The notes under the pieces are model-generated. The model saw only the letters and a list, made by a program, of their open reading frames with translations. It had not been told where the DNA came from and did not search any database. A stretch of 12,365 nucleotides of DNA from Chloroflexota bacterium (GTDB lineage Bacteria; Chloroflexota; Limnocylindria; Limnocylindrales; CSP1-4): positions 1 through 12,365 of the forward strand of contig VGPE01000064.1 of the NCBI GenBank assembly GCA_016875645.1. The letters are read 5' to 3'. This document shows positions 1-5,756 of this stretch, piece after piece. Position 1 is the stretch's first letter. Each line of letters begins with the position of its first letter. Position numbers and translations under genes: made by a program.

Positions 1-1
1 G

Positions 2-1606
2 TTCGACGCGATCGTCGTCGGCGGCGGCCACAACGGCCTCGTCTGCGCCGCGCTCCTTGCCGAGGGCGGCCTCCGGACGCTCGTCGTCGAATCGCGCGAG
101 GTGCTGGGCGGGCCCGCGGAGACGCGGGAGCTCGTGCCGGGGGTCCGGGTCCCGGTCGGTGTCCACTCGGTGGGCCGCCTGCATCCGGGCATCGCCCGCC
201 GGCTCGACCTGCGCGCCCACGGCCTGGCACTCGTGGCTCCGGCGGTCCGCGTCTTCGCCCCCGACCCGGAGGGTGGCCCCGGCATCACCCTCTGGAGCGA
301 CCCGGCCCGGACGGCGTCCGAGCTGCGGGCGCGCTGGCCCGACGAGGCGCCGCGCTTCGAAGCGTTCGACGCGCAACTGCACGACTTCGGGCGGATCATC
401 GCCGAGTTGGGGGACCTGAGCCCGCCGGACATGCGCCGCCCGGGCGCCTTCGACGCGATGGCGGGTCTGCGCCTGGCGGCCCGTGCGCGTGGCTACGGCC
501 GGCGGACCTTCCAGGAGTTGCTGCGCATTGCGTTCGCGCCCGTCGCGGACGTGGTGACCGACGCGCTCCGTGTCGAGCCGCTCCGCGCGGCCATCGCGTG
601 GCGGGGCGTCAGGTATGCGGCGATGGGGGTCCGCTCGGCCGGCACGGCGCTCAACCTGCTGCGGGACTCAGCCACGGCCGGGGCCGGCGCCGCGGGCGAA
701 ATGACGGTCCCCCGCGGTGGTCCGGGCGCGCTCATCGACGCGATCGCGGCGGCGGCGCGCGCCCGGGGTGTGGTGATCCGGACCGGTGCACCGGTTTCGC
801 GGATCGACATCGGTGACGGGGTCGTTGCGGGCGTCACCCTCACGACGGGGGAGGCGATCGGGGCGGGCGTGGTTGTTTCCGCGCTCGATCCGAAGCGGAC
901 GCTGCTCGACCTGGTCGACGCGGCGACACTCGGCCCGACCCTGGCATGGCGGGTCGGCAACATCCGGACCCCGGGCGTGGTGGCGAAGGTCAACCTGGTC
1001 GTCGATGGACTTCCACGCCTCCGTGGCGTTGCGGCCGGCGACGACGCCCGCCTGCGGGGGCGGATCGTGCTGGCGCCATCGCTTGACGCGATCGAGCGCG
1101 CCCACGACGACGCGAAGTCCGGGCGCATCGCCTCGGTTCCGATCCTGGAGGCCACGATCCCGACGCTGTTGGACCCGTCCCTCGGTGACCGTGACGCCAC
1201 CGGCGATGCCCGTCACGTCCTGAGCGTCATGGTGCAGTACGTCCCGCATGCGCTCGCCGAGGGCAGCTGGGACGGTCGCCGCGACGAACTCACTGCGACC
1301 GTTCTGCGGACCCTCGAGGTGGTCATGCCGGGCATCGCAGAACGAGTGCTGGCGGCGCAGACGCTGACGCCCCTCGACCTGGAGCGCGACTACGGACTCA
1401 CCGGCGGCCACCCGATGCACGCGGAGATGGCCCTCGACCAGTTCTTCGCGTGGCGGCCCATGCTCGGCCTCGGGCGCTACCGCCTGCCATTCGAGGGCCT
1501 GTATCTCGCGGGCTCCGGTGCCCACCCGGGCGGCGGAATCACCGGCGTCCCGGGCGCCAATGCCGCACGGGAGATCCTCTCCGACTGGCGCCGGCGCCGC
1601 CACTGA
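2..1606 (+). CDS. NAD(P)/FAD-dependent oxidoreductase, phytoene desaturase/PYROXD2 family (5' partial)
   Basis: The reading frame is open from base 2, so the true start lies just outside the window; 534 residues are visible and only a few N-terminal ones should be missing. The N terminus is a Rossmann FAD-binding fold: a hydrophobic strand, then GGGHNG (residues 7-12), then VVES and LGGPAET. The C terminus holds LTGGHPMHAEMALDQFF (from residue 466) and GSGAHPGGGITGVPGANAA, both typical of the COG1233 carotenoid-desaturase-like flavoproteins and closest to the PYROXD2 branch. Members are soluble or peripheral flavoenzymes. No carotenoid gene (crtB, crtE) is adjacent, so the substrate is unknown and a role in carotenoid synthesis should not be assumed. 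The stop codon directly abuts the stop of convergent surE, with no spacer. Family assignment is confident; specific function is not. Confidence 0.9.
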   Translation, partial: FDAIVVGGGHNGLVCAALLAEGGLRTLVVESREVLGGPAETRELVPGVRVPVGVHSVGRLHPGIARRLDLRAHGLALVAPAVRVFAPDPEGGPGITLWSDPARTASELRARWPDEAPRFEAFDAQLHDFGRIIAELGDLSPPDMRRPGAFDAMAGLRLAARARGYGRRTFQELLRIAFAPVADVVTDALRVEPLRAAIAWRGVRYAAMGVRSAGTALNLLRDSATAGAGAAGEMTVPRGGPGALIDAIAAAARARGVVIRTGAPVSRIDIGDGVVAGVTLTTGEAIGAGVVVSALDPKRTLLDLVDAATLGPTLAWRVGNIRTPGVVAKVNLVVDGLPRLRGVAAGDDARLRGRIVLAPSLDAIERAHDDAKSGRIASVPILEATIPTLLDPSLGDRDATGDARHVLSVMVQYVPHALAEGSWDGRRDELTATVLRTLEVVMPGIAERVLAAQTLTPLDLERDYGLTGGHPMHAEMALDQFFAWRPMLGLGRYRLPFEGLYLAGSGAHPGGGITGVPGANAAREILSDWRRRRH

Positions 1607-1616
1607 TCAGCGGCGC
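1594..1616. terminator. Inverted repeat spanning the convergent stop codons of the oxidoreductase gene and surE
   Basis: Arms GCGCCGC (1594-1600) and GCGGCGC (1610-1616) pair perfectly around a 9-nt loop that holds the palindrome TGATCA. That palindrome supplies both stop codons, TGA on each strand. No T-tract follows on either strand, so this is not a classical intrinsic terminator. It could still act as a bidirectional 3'-end or stability hairpin. GC-rich sequence produces short hairpins by chance, hence the low confidence. Confidence 0.35.
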
Positions 1617-2614
1617 TCGCGCTCCATTTCGTCGCTCATCTCGTCCTCGATGCCCGCCTCGTGCGGTCGCTCCCCCGGCTCCGGCGGCTCCTTCGCGATC
1701 GGCTCCACGCGCGGCTCGGCCAGCCGCCAGTCCCAGGTCCGCAGCCGTGCCAGCCGGTCGTGGGCCGTCAGGTCGAGCCGGATCGACGTCACCGCGATCC
1801 GCCGGTTCACGACCGCAGAGAAGTCTGTGCCGGCCTCGGGAACGCCCGACGGCGGGGGCCCGCCGATCCAGTAATAGGGGATCCCGCGCGGGTCGAGCCG
1901 CTCGATCAGTTCGTCCTGGTAGACACGCTCGCCGAGGCGGGTGACCTCGAAGCCCTCGTGCTCCCCCTCGCGGACCGCGGGGACGTTCACGTTGATGAGT
2001 TCGTCCACGTCGATGCCGTGCTCGAGGATGTTGCGCGCGATCGTGGCGGCAGCCCGCGCGGCCAGCCCGAAGTCGGGATGCGGGTAGTACTCCTGCGAGA
2101 TCGCGAACGCGGGCGCGCCGTTGATCGCGGCCTCCCAGGCGGCGCTGACCGTGCCCGAATACACGATGTCGTCGCCGACATTCGCACCGTAGTTGATGCC
2201 CGACGCGACGAGGTCGAACGATTCCTCGAAGAACCCCAGAAACGCGAGGCTGACCGCGTCGGTCGGCGAGCCGTCGACCGACCAGCCGACCGAGCCGTCC
2301 GCGAGCACGCGCTCGCGCACGCGCAGCGGGCGCATGAGGGTCTTGGCGTGGCCGACCGCGCTCTGGTTCGTGTCGGGGGCCACGACGTACGTCTCGCCGA
2401 TCGCCTCGAGTGCCTGTTTGAGCGCGAGGAGACCGCGCGACTCGATCCCATCGTCGTTGGTGATCAGGATCCGCGGCCGCCGGTCCCACTCGCTCAGCGG
2501 CCGGAAGTCGCGACGTGGCGCGCTCGGGCGCCGGCGGACGGCACCGCCCGCGACGGGTTCGCCGCGCTCCTTGTCCAGATCGCGCCGTTCGAGCCGTGCC
2601 CGCTCGCGTGTCAT
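1607..2614 (-). CDS. surE: 5'/3'-nucleotidase SurE
   Basis: This is a SurE-family metal-dependent phosphatase that removes phosphate from nucleoside 5'- or 3'-monophosphates in the cytoplasm; some members also cleave short polyphosphate. With the ATG at 2614 the protein has 335 residues. The core begins at RILITNDDG (residues 48-56), with metal ligands matching D54, D55, S85 (DTNQSAVGHA) and N141 (SGINYGANVGDD), followed by YSGTVSAAWEAAINGAPAFAIS and INVNVPA. Family members usually have about 250-270 residues and start close to the NDDG motif. Here about 45 basic, low-complexity residues precede it and an acidic/proline-rich tail follows. An in-frame ATG at 2782 lies inside the upstream permease gene and would add 56 more low-complexity residues, so 2614 is preferred, although no Shine-Dalgarno sequence is visible. 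It follows the permease gene by 103 nt on the same strand and may be cotranscribed with it. Confidence 0.93.
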   Translation of the reverse strand: MTRERARLERRDLDKERGEPVAGGAVRRRPSAPRRDFRPLSEWDRRPRILITNDDGIESRGLLALKQALEAIGETYVVAPDTNQSAVGHAKTLMRPLRVRERVLADGSVGWSVDGSPTDAVSLAFLGFFEESFDLVASGINYGANVGDDIVYSGTVSAAWEAAINGAPAFAISQEYYPHPDFGLAARAAATIARNILEHGIDVDELINVNVPAVREGEHEGFEVTRLGERVYQDELIERLDPRGIPYYWIGGPPPSGVPEAGTDFSAVVNRRIAVTSIRLDLTAHDRLARLRTWDWRLAEPRVEPIAKEPPEPGERPHEAGIEDEMSDEMERERR

Positions 2615-2717
2615 GTCCGGGACGGGGTCGCGAGTCGGGCTGGCCTCGCCGGTGCGGGCTGCCCCCCATCGTCGCTCTGACCCGACCCCCCGGTGCCGCG
2701 CGTCGATCCCTCGTCGC

Positions 2718-4043
2718 TCACGGGCCTCGATCGGGCTCGGGCGCCGGTCGGTCTGCCTGGGCCGCGAACGATCGCGGGGCAACGTCGACCGGCGCCGGTC
2801 GGACGCCGATGTCGGCCGGGCTCGGGGCCGCGTTCGAGCCCCGCGGCTGGACCTCTGCCGGTGGCAGGCCGGGTCCGGGCTCCACCTCGCGTCCGGGCGG
2901 TCGCGGGACGCGCACGCGCCGCCCCTCGCGATCGGCGACTCGGCGGGCGGCCCGCGCTGCGACCGGGGCGCGCTCGCGGCTGCGCCCCAGGTAATGGAAG
3001 AAGAACGCCGAGATCACCGCGGCGATCGGGATCCCGAAGATCGCCCCCGAGATGCCGGCGACCTTGGCCCCGATCAACACCGAGCCGAGTACGACGATCG
3101 GGTGGATGCCGACTGAGCGCTCCATCAGGCGCGGCTGGACGATGTTCATGATCACGAACCAGCCCACTCCCATCGCTGCAAGTGCCGGCAGGGTTGCTTC
3201 GGGCTTGGTGACGATCGCCACCAGCACGGGCGGCAGCCACGAGACGAAGGGCCCGAAGAACGGGATCGCCTGCAGGATGCCGCTCGTGGCACTGGTGAGT
3301 GGCATGTAGTCGAGACCCAGGGCGATGCTGGTCACCGCGGCGATCGCGCCGTAGATGAACCCCATCAGGGCCTGGCCGCGCAGGAAGCCACCGAACGACT
3401 CGGCGACGCTCGTTTCCAGCAGCGAAGCCTGCTCGGCGTACGCCGGCGGCACGAGCCGGAAGAGGAACGAGAGGATCCGGTCCCGGTCGATGACCATGTA
3501 CAGCGACAGGATCAGCACGATCAGCAGGCTGCCGAGGATCCCCAGGCTCGCCACCGCGAGTTCCTGCAGCGGCCCCACCAGGGCGCTCGCGTAGGTGTTG
3601 AGGTTCGAGAGGAAGGCATTCGCCTGTTCCACGAGATCGACCTGGCCGAGGCCCAGCACCTCGATCCGGCGCTGCCAGGGTTCCAGGATGGCGGGCAGGT
3701 TCTCGCGCAGGGAGGGCACGCTCTCGATGAAGCTGCTGATGGAGCTGGCCAGCGTGCCTGCCACGAGTACCGCGAGGAAGATCAGCACGCCCAGCAGCAG
3801 CGAGTAGACGAAGACGACCGCGACGACCCGCGGCAGGGCGGGCACGTTGCGGACCAGCAGGGCGACGATCGGGGAGAGGATGAAGGCGAGCAGCCACGCC
3901 AGGAAGAAGACGAGGATGACGTCGCCGAAGTAGAGGAAGATCTCCGACAGGTAGCCGATCACCATGAACGCGACGACCGCCGTGCCCAGCACGAGAAGCG
4001 CGTCGACGAGACGCCGCTGCCGTTCCGTCAACTCGATGGCCAT
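2718..4043 (-). CDS. AI-2E family transporter (TqsA/PerM-like membrane permease)
   Basis: This is a polytopic inner-membrane protein of the AI-2E family (UPF0118). Members export small solutes, the autoinducer AI-2, or ions such as Na+ and Li+; the substrate here cannot be told from sequence. Of 441 residues, hydrophobic segments fall near 13-33, 39-64, 72-97, 165-185, 226-244, 257-278, 284-302 and 316-350. A soluble loop lies between the third and fourth segments (about 100-160). Family hallmarks include the IPFFGPFVSWLPP segment (260-272), NIVQPRLM, IHPIVVLGSVLIGAKVAGISGAI and GIPIAAV. The last 80 or so residues are a basic, proline/alanine-rich tail not expected to be part of the transport fold. 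The ATG at 4043 is chosen because GGAGAGG sits 9 nt upstream; an upstream in-frame ATG at 4139 would add 32 polar residues before the first membrane segment. Confidence 0.92.
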   Translation of the reverse strand: MAIELTERQRRLVDALLVLGTAVVAFMVIGYLSEIFLYFGDVILVFFLAWLLAFILSPIVALLVRNVPALPRVVAVVFVYSLLLGVLIFLAVLVAGTLASSISSFIESVPSLRENLPAILEPWQRRIEVLGLGQVDLVEQANAFLSNLNTYASALVGPLQELAVASLGILGSLLIVLILSLYMVIDRDRILSFLFRLVPPAYAEQASLLETSVAESFGGFLRGQALMGFIYGAIAAVTSIALGLDYMPLTSATSGILQAIPFFGPFVSWLPPVLVAIVTKPEATLPALAAMGVGWFVIMNIVQPRLMERSVGIHPIVVLGSVLIGAKVAGISGAIFGIPIAAVISAFFFHYLGRSRERAPVAARAARRVADREGRRVRVPRPPGREVEPGPGLPPAEVQPRGSNAAPSPADIGVRPAPVDVAPRSFAAQADRPAPEPDRGP

Positions 4044-4052
4044 GGGGTCTGG

Positions 4053-4059
4053 CCTCTCC
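4053..4059 (-). promoter_or_regulatory. Ribosome binding site of the AI-2E permease gene
   Basis: GGAGAGG on the minus strand lies 9 nt before the ATG at 4043. It decides that start over the upstream in-frame ATG at 4139. Confidence 0.7.
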
Positions 4060-4121
4060 GGTGCCTCAGCCGATGCCGTGACGCGACGCGGGGGGCTGTT
4101 CGCCCCTCCCCTTCGGCCGCC

Positions 4122-4127
4122 ATGGTA
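4122..4127 (-). promoter_or_regulatory. Candidate -10 element of the AI-2E permease gene
   Basis: TACCAT on the minus strand is the same hexamer seen before hom. It would give a leader of about 70 nt that includes the ribosome binding site and a small GGGGC/GCCCC hairpin. No -35 element is recognisable. The evidence is a hexamer match alone. Confidence 0.3.
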
Positions 4128-4395
4128 GTCGCGGCCCATTCACCGGCGCTTACGCGATGCTGGGCAGGCTGCGACCGCGCCTCCGACTGCCGCGCCCGGC
4201 GCGGGCGCCTGCGGCCCGACTTTGCGCTATCAGTGAACACGAGCGCCGGCGTTCCGGCTCAAGCCGCAGCCAGGGCCCGCGAATCACGCCGTTGCGGCCA
4301 CGATTTCCGACCGGGCCGCAAATGGCGGGCATAACCCCGGCCGAGGATCGGCCTGACGCCCCGCCGAGCACCATCCTGTTCGCTGACGTCGTAAA

Positions 4396-4432
4396 CCGCC
4401 GGGTTACGGCGGAAGCCGCCGGGCTAACGGCG
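4396..4432. repeat. Alternating GC-rich inverted repeats downstream of trpS
   Basis: The blocks CCGCCG (4396-4401), CGGCGG (4407-4412), CCGCCG (4416-4421) and CGGCG (4428-4432) alternate in orientation. Either the first and second blocks pair (loop of 5) together with the third and fourth, or the second and third pair (loop of 3). The spacers share a GGxTAA-like core (ggtta, ggctaa), as if one short hairpin unit had been duplicated. The array lies about 60-95 nt past the trpS stop and could end its transcript, but there is no T-tract. Confidence 0.4.
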
Positions 4433-4490
4433 CCGCCGCAACCGGCCGCCGCCTCCCCCGCGCCCCGCCGGCCCCGAGCCCCCCAGACCT

Positions 4491-5474
4491 CTACCGAAGC
4501 CCAATCTTCGTGCGCACCTCGTCCAGGGTCGCCTCCGCGATCGGCCGCAGCCGTGCCGCACCCTCCTCGAGCACGCCCTCCACCAGCCGGTAGTCCGCCA
4601 TCAGCTCCCGATACCGCTCGCGGGCCGGCGCGTAATGGCGCACGATCCGCTCGGCCAGCAGCTTCTTCATGTCCACGCACCCGGTCCGCGCGGTCCGTTC
4701 GCCCTCCCACAGCTCCTCGAAGTCCGGCCCGAAGAACCGCTGGAGCTGGCAGACGTTGCACACTTCCGGCCGCCCAGGATCGGTGCGCTTGATCCGCTGC
4801 GTGTCGGTGACCATCGACATGACCTGGCGCCGAATCAGATCCGGCTCGGCCAGGATCTCGATCGTGTTGCCAACGCTCTTGCTCATCTTGCGCACGCCGT
4901 CGGTGCCCAGGACCATGGGTGCCTCCGTGTGGACCGCCTGGGGCTCCGGGAACGTGTCCCCGTAGCGGTAGTTGAAGGCGCGCACGATCTCGCGCGACAG
5001 CTCGAGATGCGCCGCCTGGTCCTTGCCGACCGGCACCAGCGACGCCTTGTACAGCACGATGTCCGCGGCCTGGAGGATCGGGTACGTCAGCAGGCCGTGG
5101 TTGATGTCGTCCGGCTGCGACTCCCGCTTCTCCTTGTAGGTCGGCGTGCGCTCCACCCACGAGACCGGCGTCACCGTCGTGAAGTACCACATGAGCTCGG
5201 TCACTTCGGCCCGCCACGACTGCACGAACAGCGTGCAGCGCGCGGGGTCCAGGCCCAGTGCCAGCAGCGACGCCGCCATCTCCCGCGTCCGCTGGCGCAT
5301 CGCGTCCGGATCGTGCGTGGACGTGAGCGCGTGCAGGTCCACGATGCAATAGATCGCCTGATAACGATCCTGCAGCGCGACGTAGTTGCGGATCGCCCCC
5401 AGGTCATTCCCGAGATGCACGATCCCGGACGGCTGGATGCCGCTGAACGCACGCAGGGGAGCCTGGTCGGTCAT
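4491..5474 (-). CDS. trpS: Tryptophan--tRNA ligase (TrpRS)
   Basis: A cytoplasmic class I aminoacyl-tRNA synthetase that activates tryptophan with ATP and charges tRNA-Trp. It has 327 residues, a normal length. The adenylate-binding signatures are PSGIVHLGN (15-23; the HIGH-type motif) and KMSKS (197-201). Other family segments are YPILQAADIVLYKASLVPVGKDQAAHLELSRE (split here as YPILQAADI and VPVGKDQAAHLE) and GTDGVRKMSKS. The region CNVC (239-242) to GCVDM (265-269) matches the part of Thermotoga-type TrpRS that binds a 4Fe-4S cluster near the anticodon, but only two of the four expected cysteines are present. The ATG at 5474 is chosen because the conserved N terminus starts 8 residues later and a -10-like hexamer sits 8 nt upstream. 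The open frame extends upstream only through low-complexity sequence and the 45-bp repeats. Confidence 0.97.
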   Translation of the reverse strand: MTDQAPLRAFSGIQPSGIVHLGNDLGAIRNYVALQDRYQAIYCIVDLHALTSTHDPDAMRQRTREMAASLLALGLDPARCTLFVQSWRAEVTELMWYFTTVTPVSWVERTPTYKEKRESQPDDINHGLLTYPILQAADIVLYKASLVPVGKDQAAHLELSREIVRAFNYRYGDTFPEPQAVHTEAPMVLGTDGVRKMSKSVGNTIEILAEPDLIRRQVMSMVTDTQRIKRTDPGRPEVCNVCQLQRFFGPDFEELWEGERTARTGCVDMKKLLAERIVRHYAPARERYRELMADYRLVEGVLEEGAARLRPIAEATLDEVRTKIGLR

Positions 5475-5482
5475 GGCGGGGG

Positions 5483-5488
5483 AGTGTA
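5483..5488 (-). promoter_or_regulatory. Candidate -10 element of a leaderless trpS transcript
   Basis: TACACT on the minus strand ends 8 nt before the trpS ATG. No Shine-Dalgarno sequence lies between (the spacer reads cccccgc-type sequence). This places the transcription start at or next to the start codon. The same geometry occurs before hom and lysC. Confidence 0.5.
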
Positions 5489-5509
5489 GCCGCGGGGACA
5501 CCCCGCGGC
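5489..5509. promoter_or_regulatory. Perfect 9-bp inverted repeat abutting the trpS -10: candidate operator
   Basis: Arms GCCGCGGGG (5489-5497) and CCCCGCGGC (5501-5509) are perfectly complementary around ACA. The element starts at the base next to the trpS -10 hexamer and fills the expected -35/-10 spacer. A protein bound here would block RNA polymerase. If trpS is leaderless from 5474, this sequence is not transcribed with it, so a DNA operator fits better than an RNA hairpin. Confidence 0.4.
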
Positions 5510-5599
5510 CCCGGTACGCCTGCCGGCCCACGCCCTCCGGCCCGCGAGCCAGCCCCTCGCCGACGCTCACCGCGGCCGGCAAGGCCGTCGGCCTCGTCT

Positions 5600-5644
5600 C
5601 AACACGTCCCTCCAGTTGAGATGCGACGAATTCGTCGGATCCGC
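5600..5644. repeat. 45-bp direct repeat, copy 1, with 22-bp near-palindrome
   Basis: This is identical base for base to 5666-5710, 66 bp away. Its core CGACGAATTCGTCG (5624-5637) is a perfect 14-bp palindrome, extended to 22 bp (5620-5641) by GAT/ATC arms with one mismatched pair. The repeat is visibly less GC-rich than the surrounding DNA. It lies between divergent trpS and hom, in non-coding sequence. Confidence 0.9.
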
Positions 5645-5665
5645 GCGCGCCCCGATGACCAGTCA

Positions 5666-5710
5666 CAACACGTCCCTCCAGTTGAGATGCGACGAATTCG
5701 TCGGATCCGC
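5666..5710. repeat. 45-bp direct repeat, copy 2, with 22-bp near-palindrome
   Basis: The second perfect copy of the 5600-5644 unit, separated from it by 21 bp of unrelated sequence. The palindrome core is at 5690-5703 and the extended 22-bp element at 5686-5707. Its centre lies about 60 bp before the predicted hom transcription start, a position where an activator could sit. It could equally be a dispersed intergenic repeat family with two copies here. Confidence 0.9.
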
Positions 5711-5742
5711 CGCCCGTGGGACCTCCTCCCCGCGGCCGCCAC

Positions 5743-5748
5743 TACCAT
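5743..5748 (+). promoter_or_regulatory. Candidate -10 element of a leaderless hom-thrC-thrB transcript
   Basis: TACCAT ends 8 nt before the hom ATG at 5757, and no Shine-Dalgarno sequence lies in between. This suggests transcription starts at or beside the start codon. No -35 hexamer is recognisable 16-18 bp upstream. Confidence 0.5.
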
Positions 5749-5756
5749 TCGCGACG

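Larger units (their letters stand above)
4044..4490. other. 447-bp intergenic region between trpS and the AI-2E permease gene
   Basis: No credible coding region is visible. The short open frames here have arginine/alanine-rich compositions typical of out-of-frame reading in GC-rich DNA. The part next to the permease gene holds its ribosome binding site and a candidate -10. The part next to the trpS stop holds an alternating GC-rich inverted-repeat array (4396-4432). I see no tRNA, riboswitch or recognisable small RNA in the rest. Confidence 0.6.

Noticed and set aside
1661..2680. 339-codon plus-strand open frame opposite surE
   Set aside because: The minus strand encodes a clear SurE core with all metal ligands; the plus-strand product is Arg/Asp/Val-rich with no family features.
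4157..4792. 211-codon plus-strand open frame across the trpS 3' end and the gap
   Set aside because: The composition is Arg/Pro/Ala/Ser-rich, it overlaps conserved trpS sequence in antisense, and it has no ribosome binding site or family motif.
5629..5643. EcoRI and BamHI sites 3 bp apart, as in a cloning linker
   Set aside because: The sites lie inside a 45-bp unit present twice, and the EcoRI site is the centre of a longer natural-looking palindrome. Flanks are normal genomic sequence, so vector or linker contamination is unlikely, though read-level data could confirm this.
5600..5710. CRISPR array
   Set aside because: There are only two repeats, the spacer is 21 bp, and no cas genes are present.
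5616..5756. N-terminal extension of hom through the repeats, starting at a TTG
   Set aside because: The added 47 residues come from the two direct repeats and intergenic DNA. Conserved sequence starts at 5757 with a -10-like hexamer just before it.
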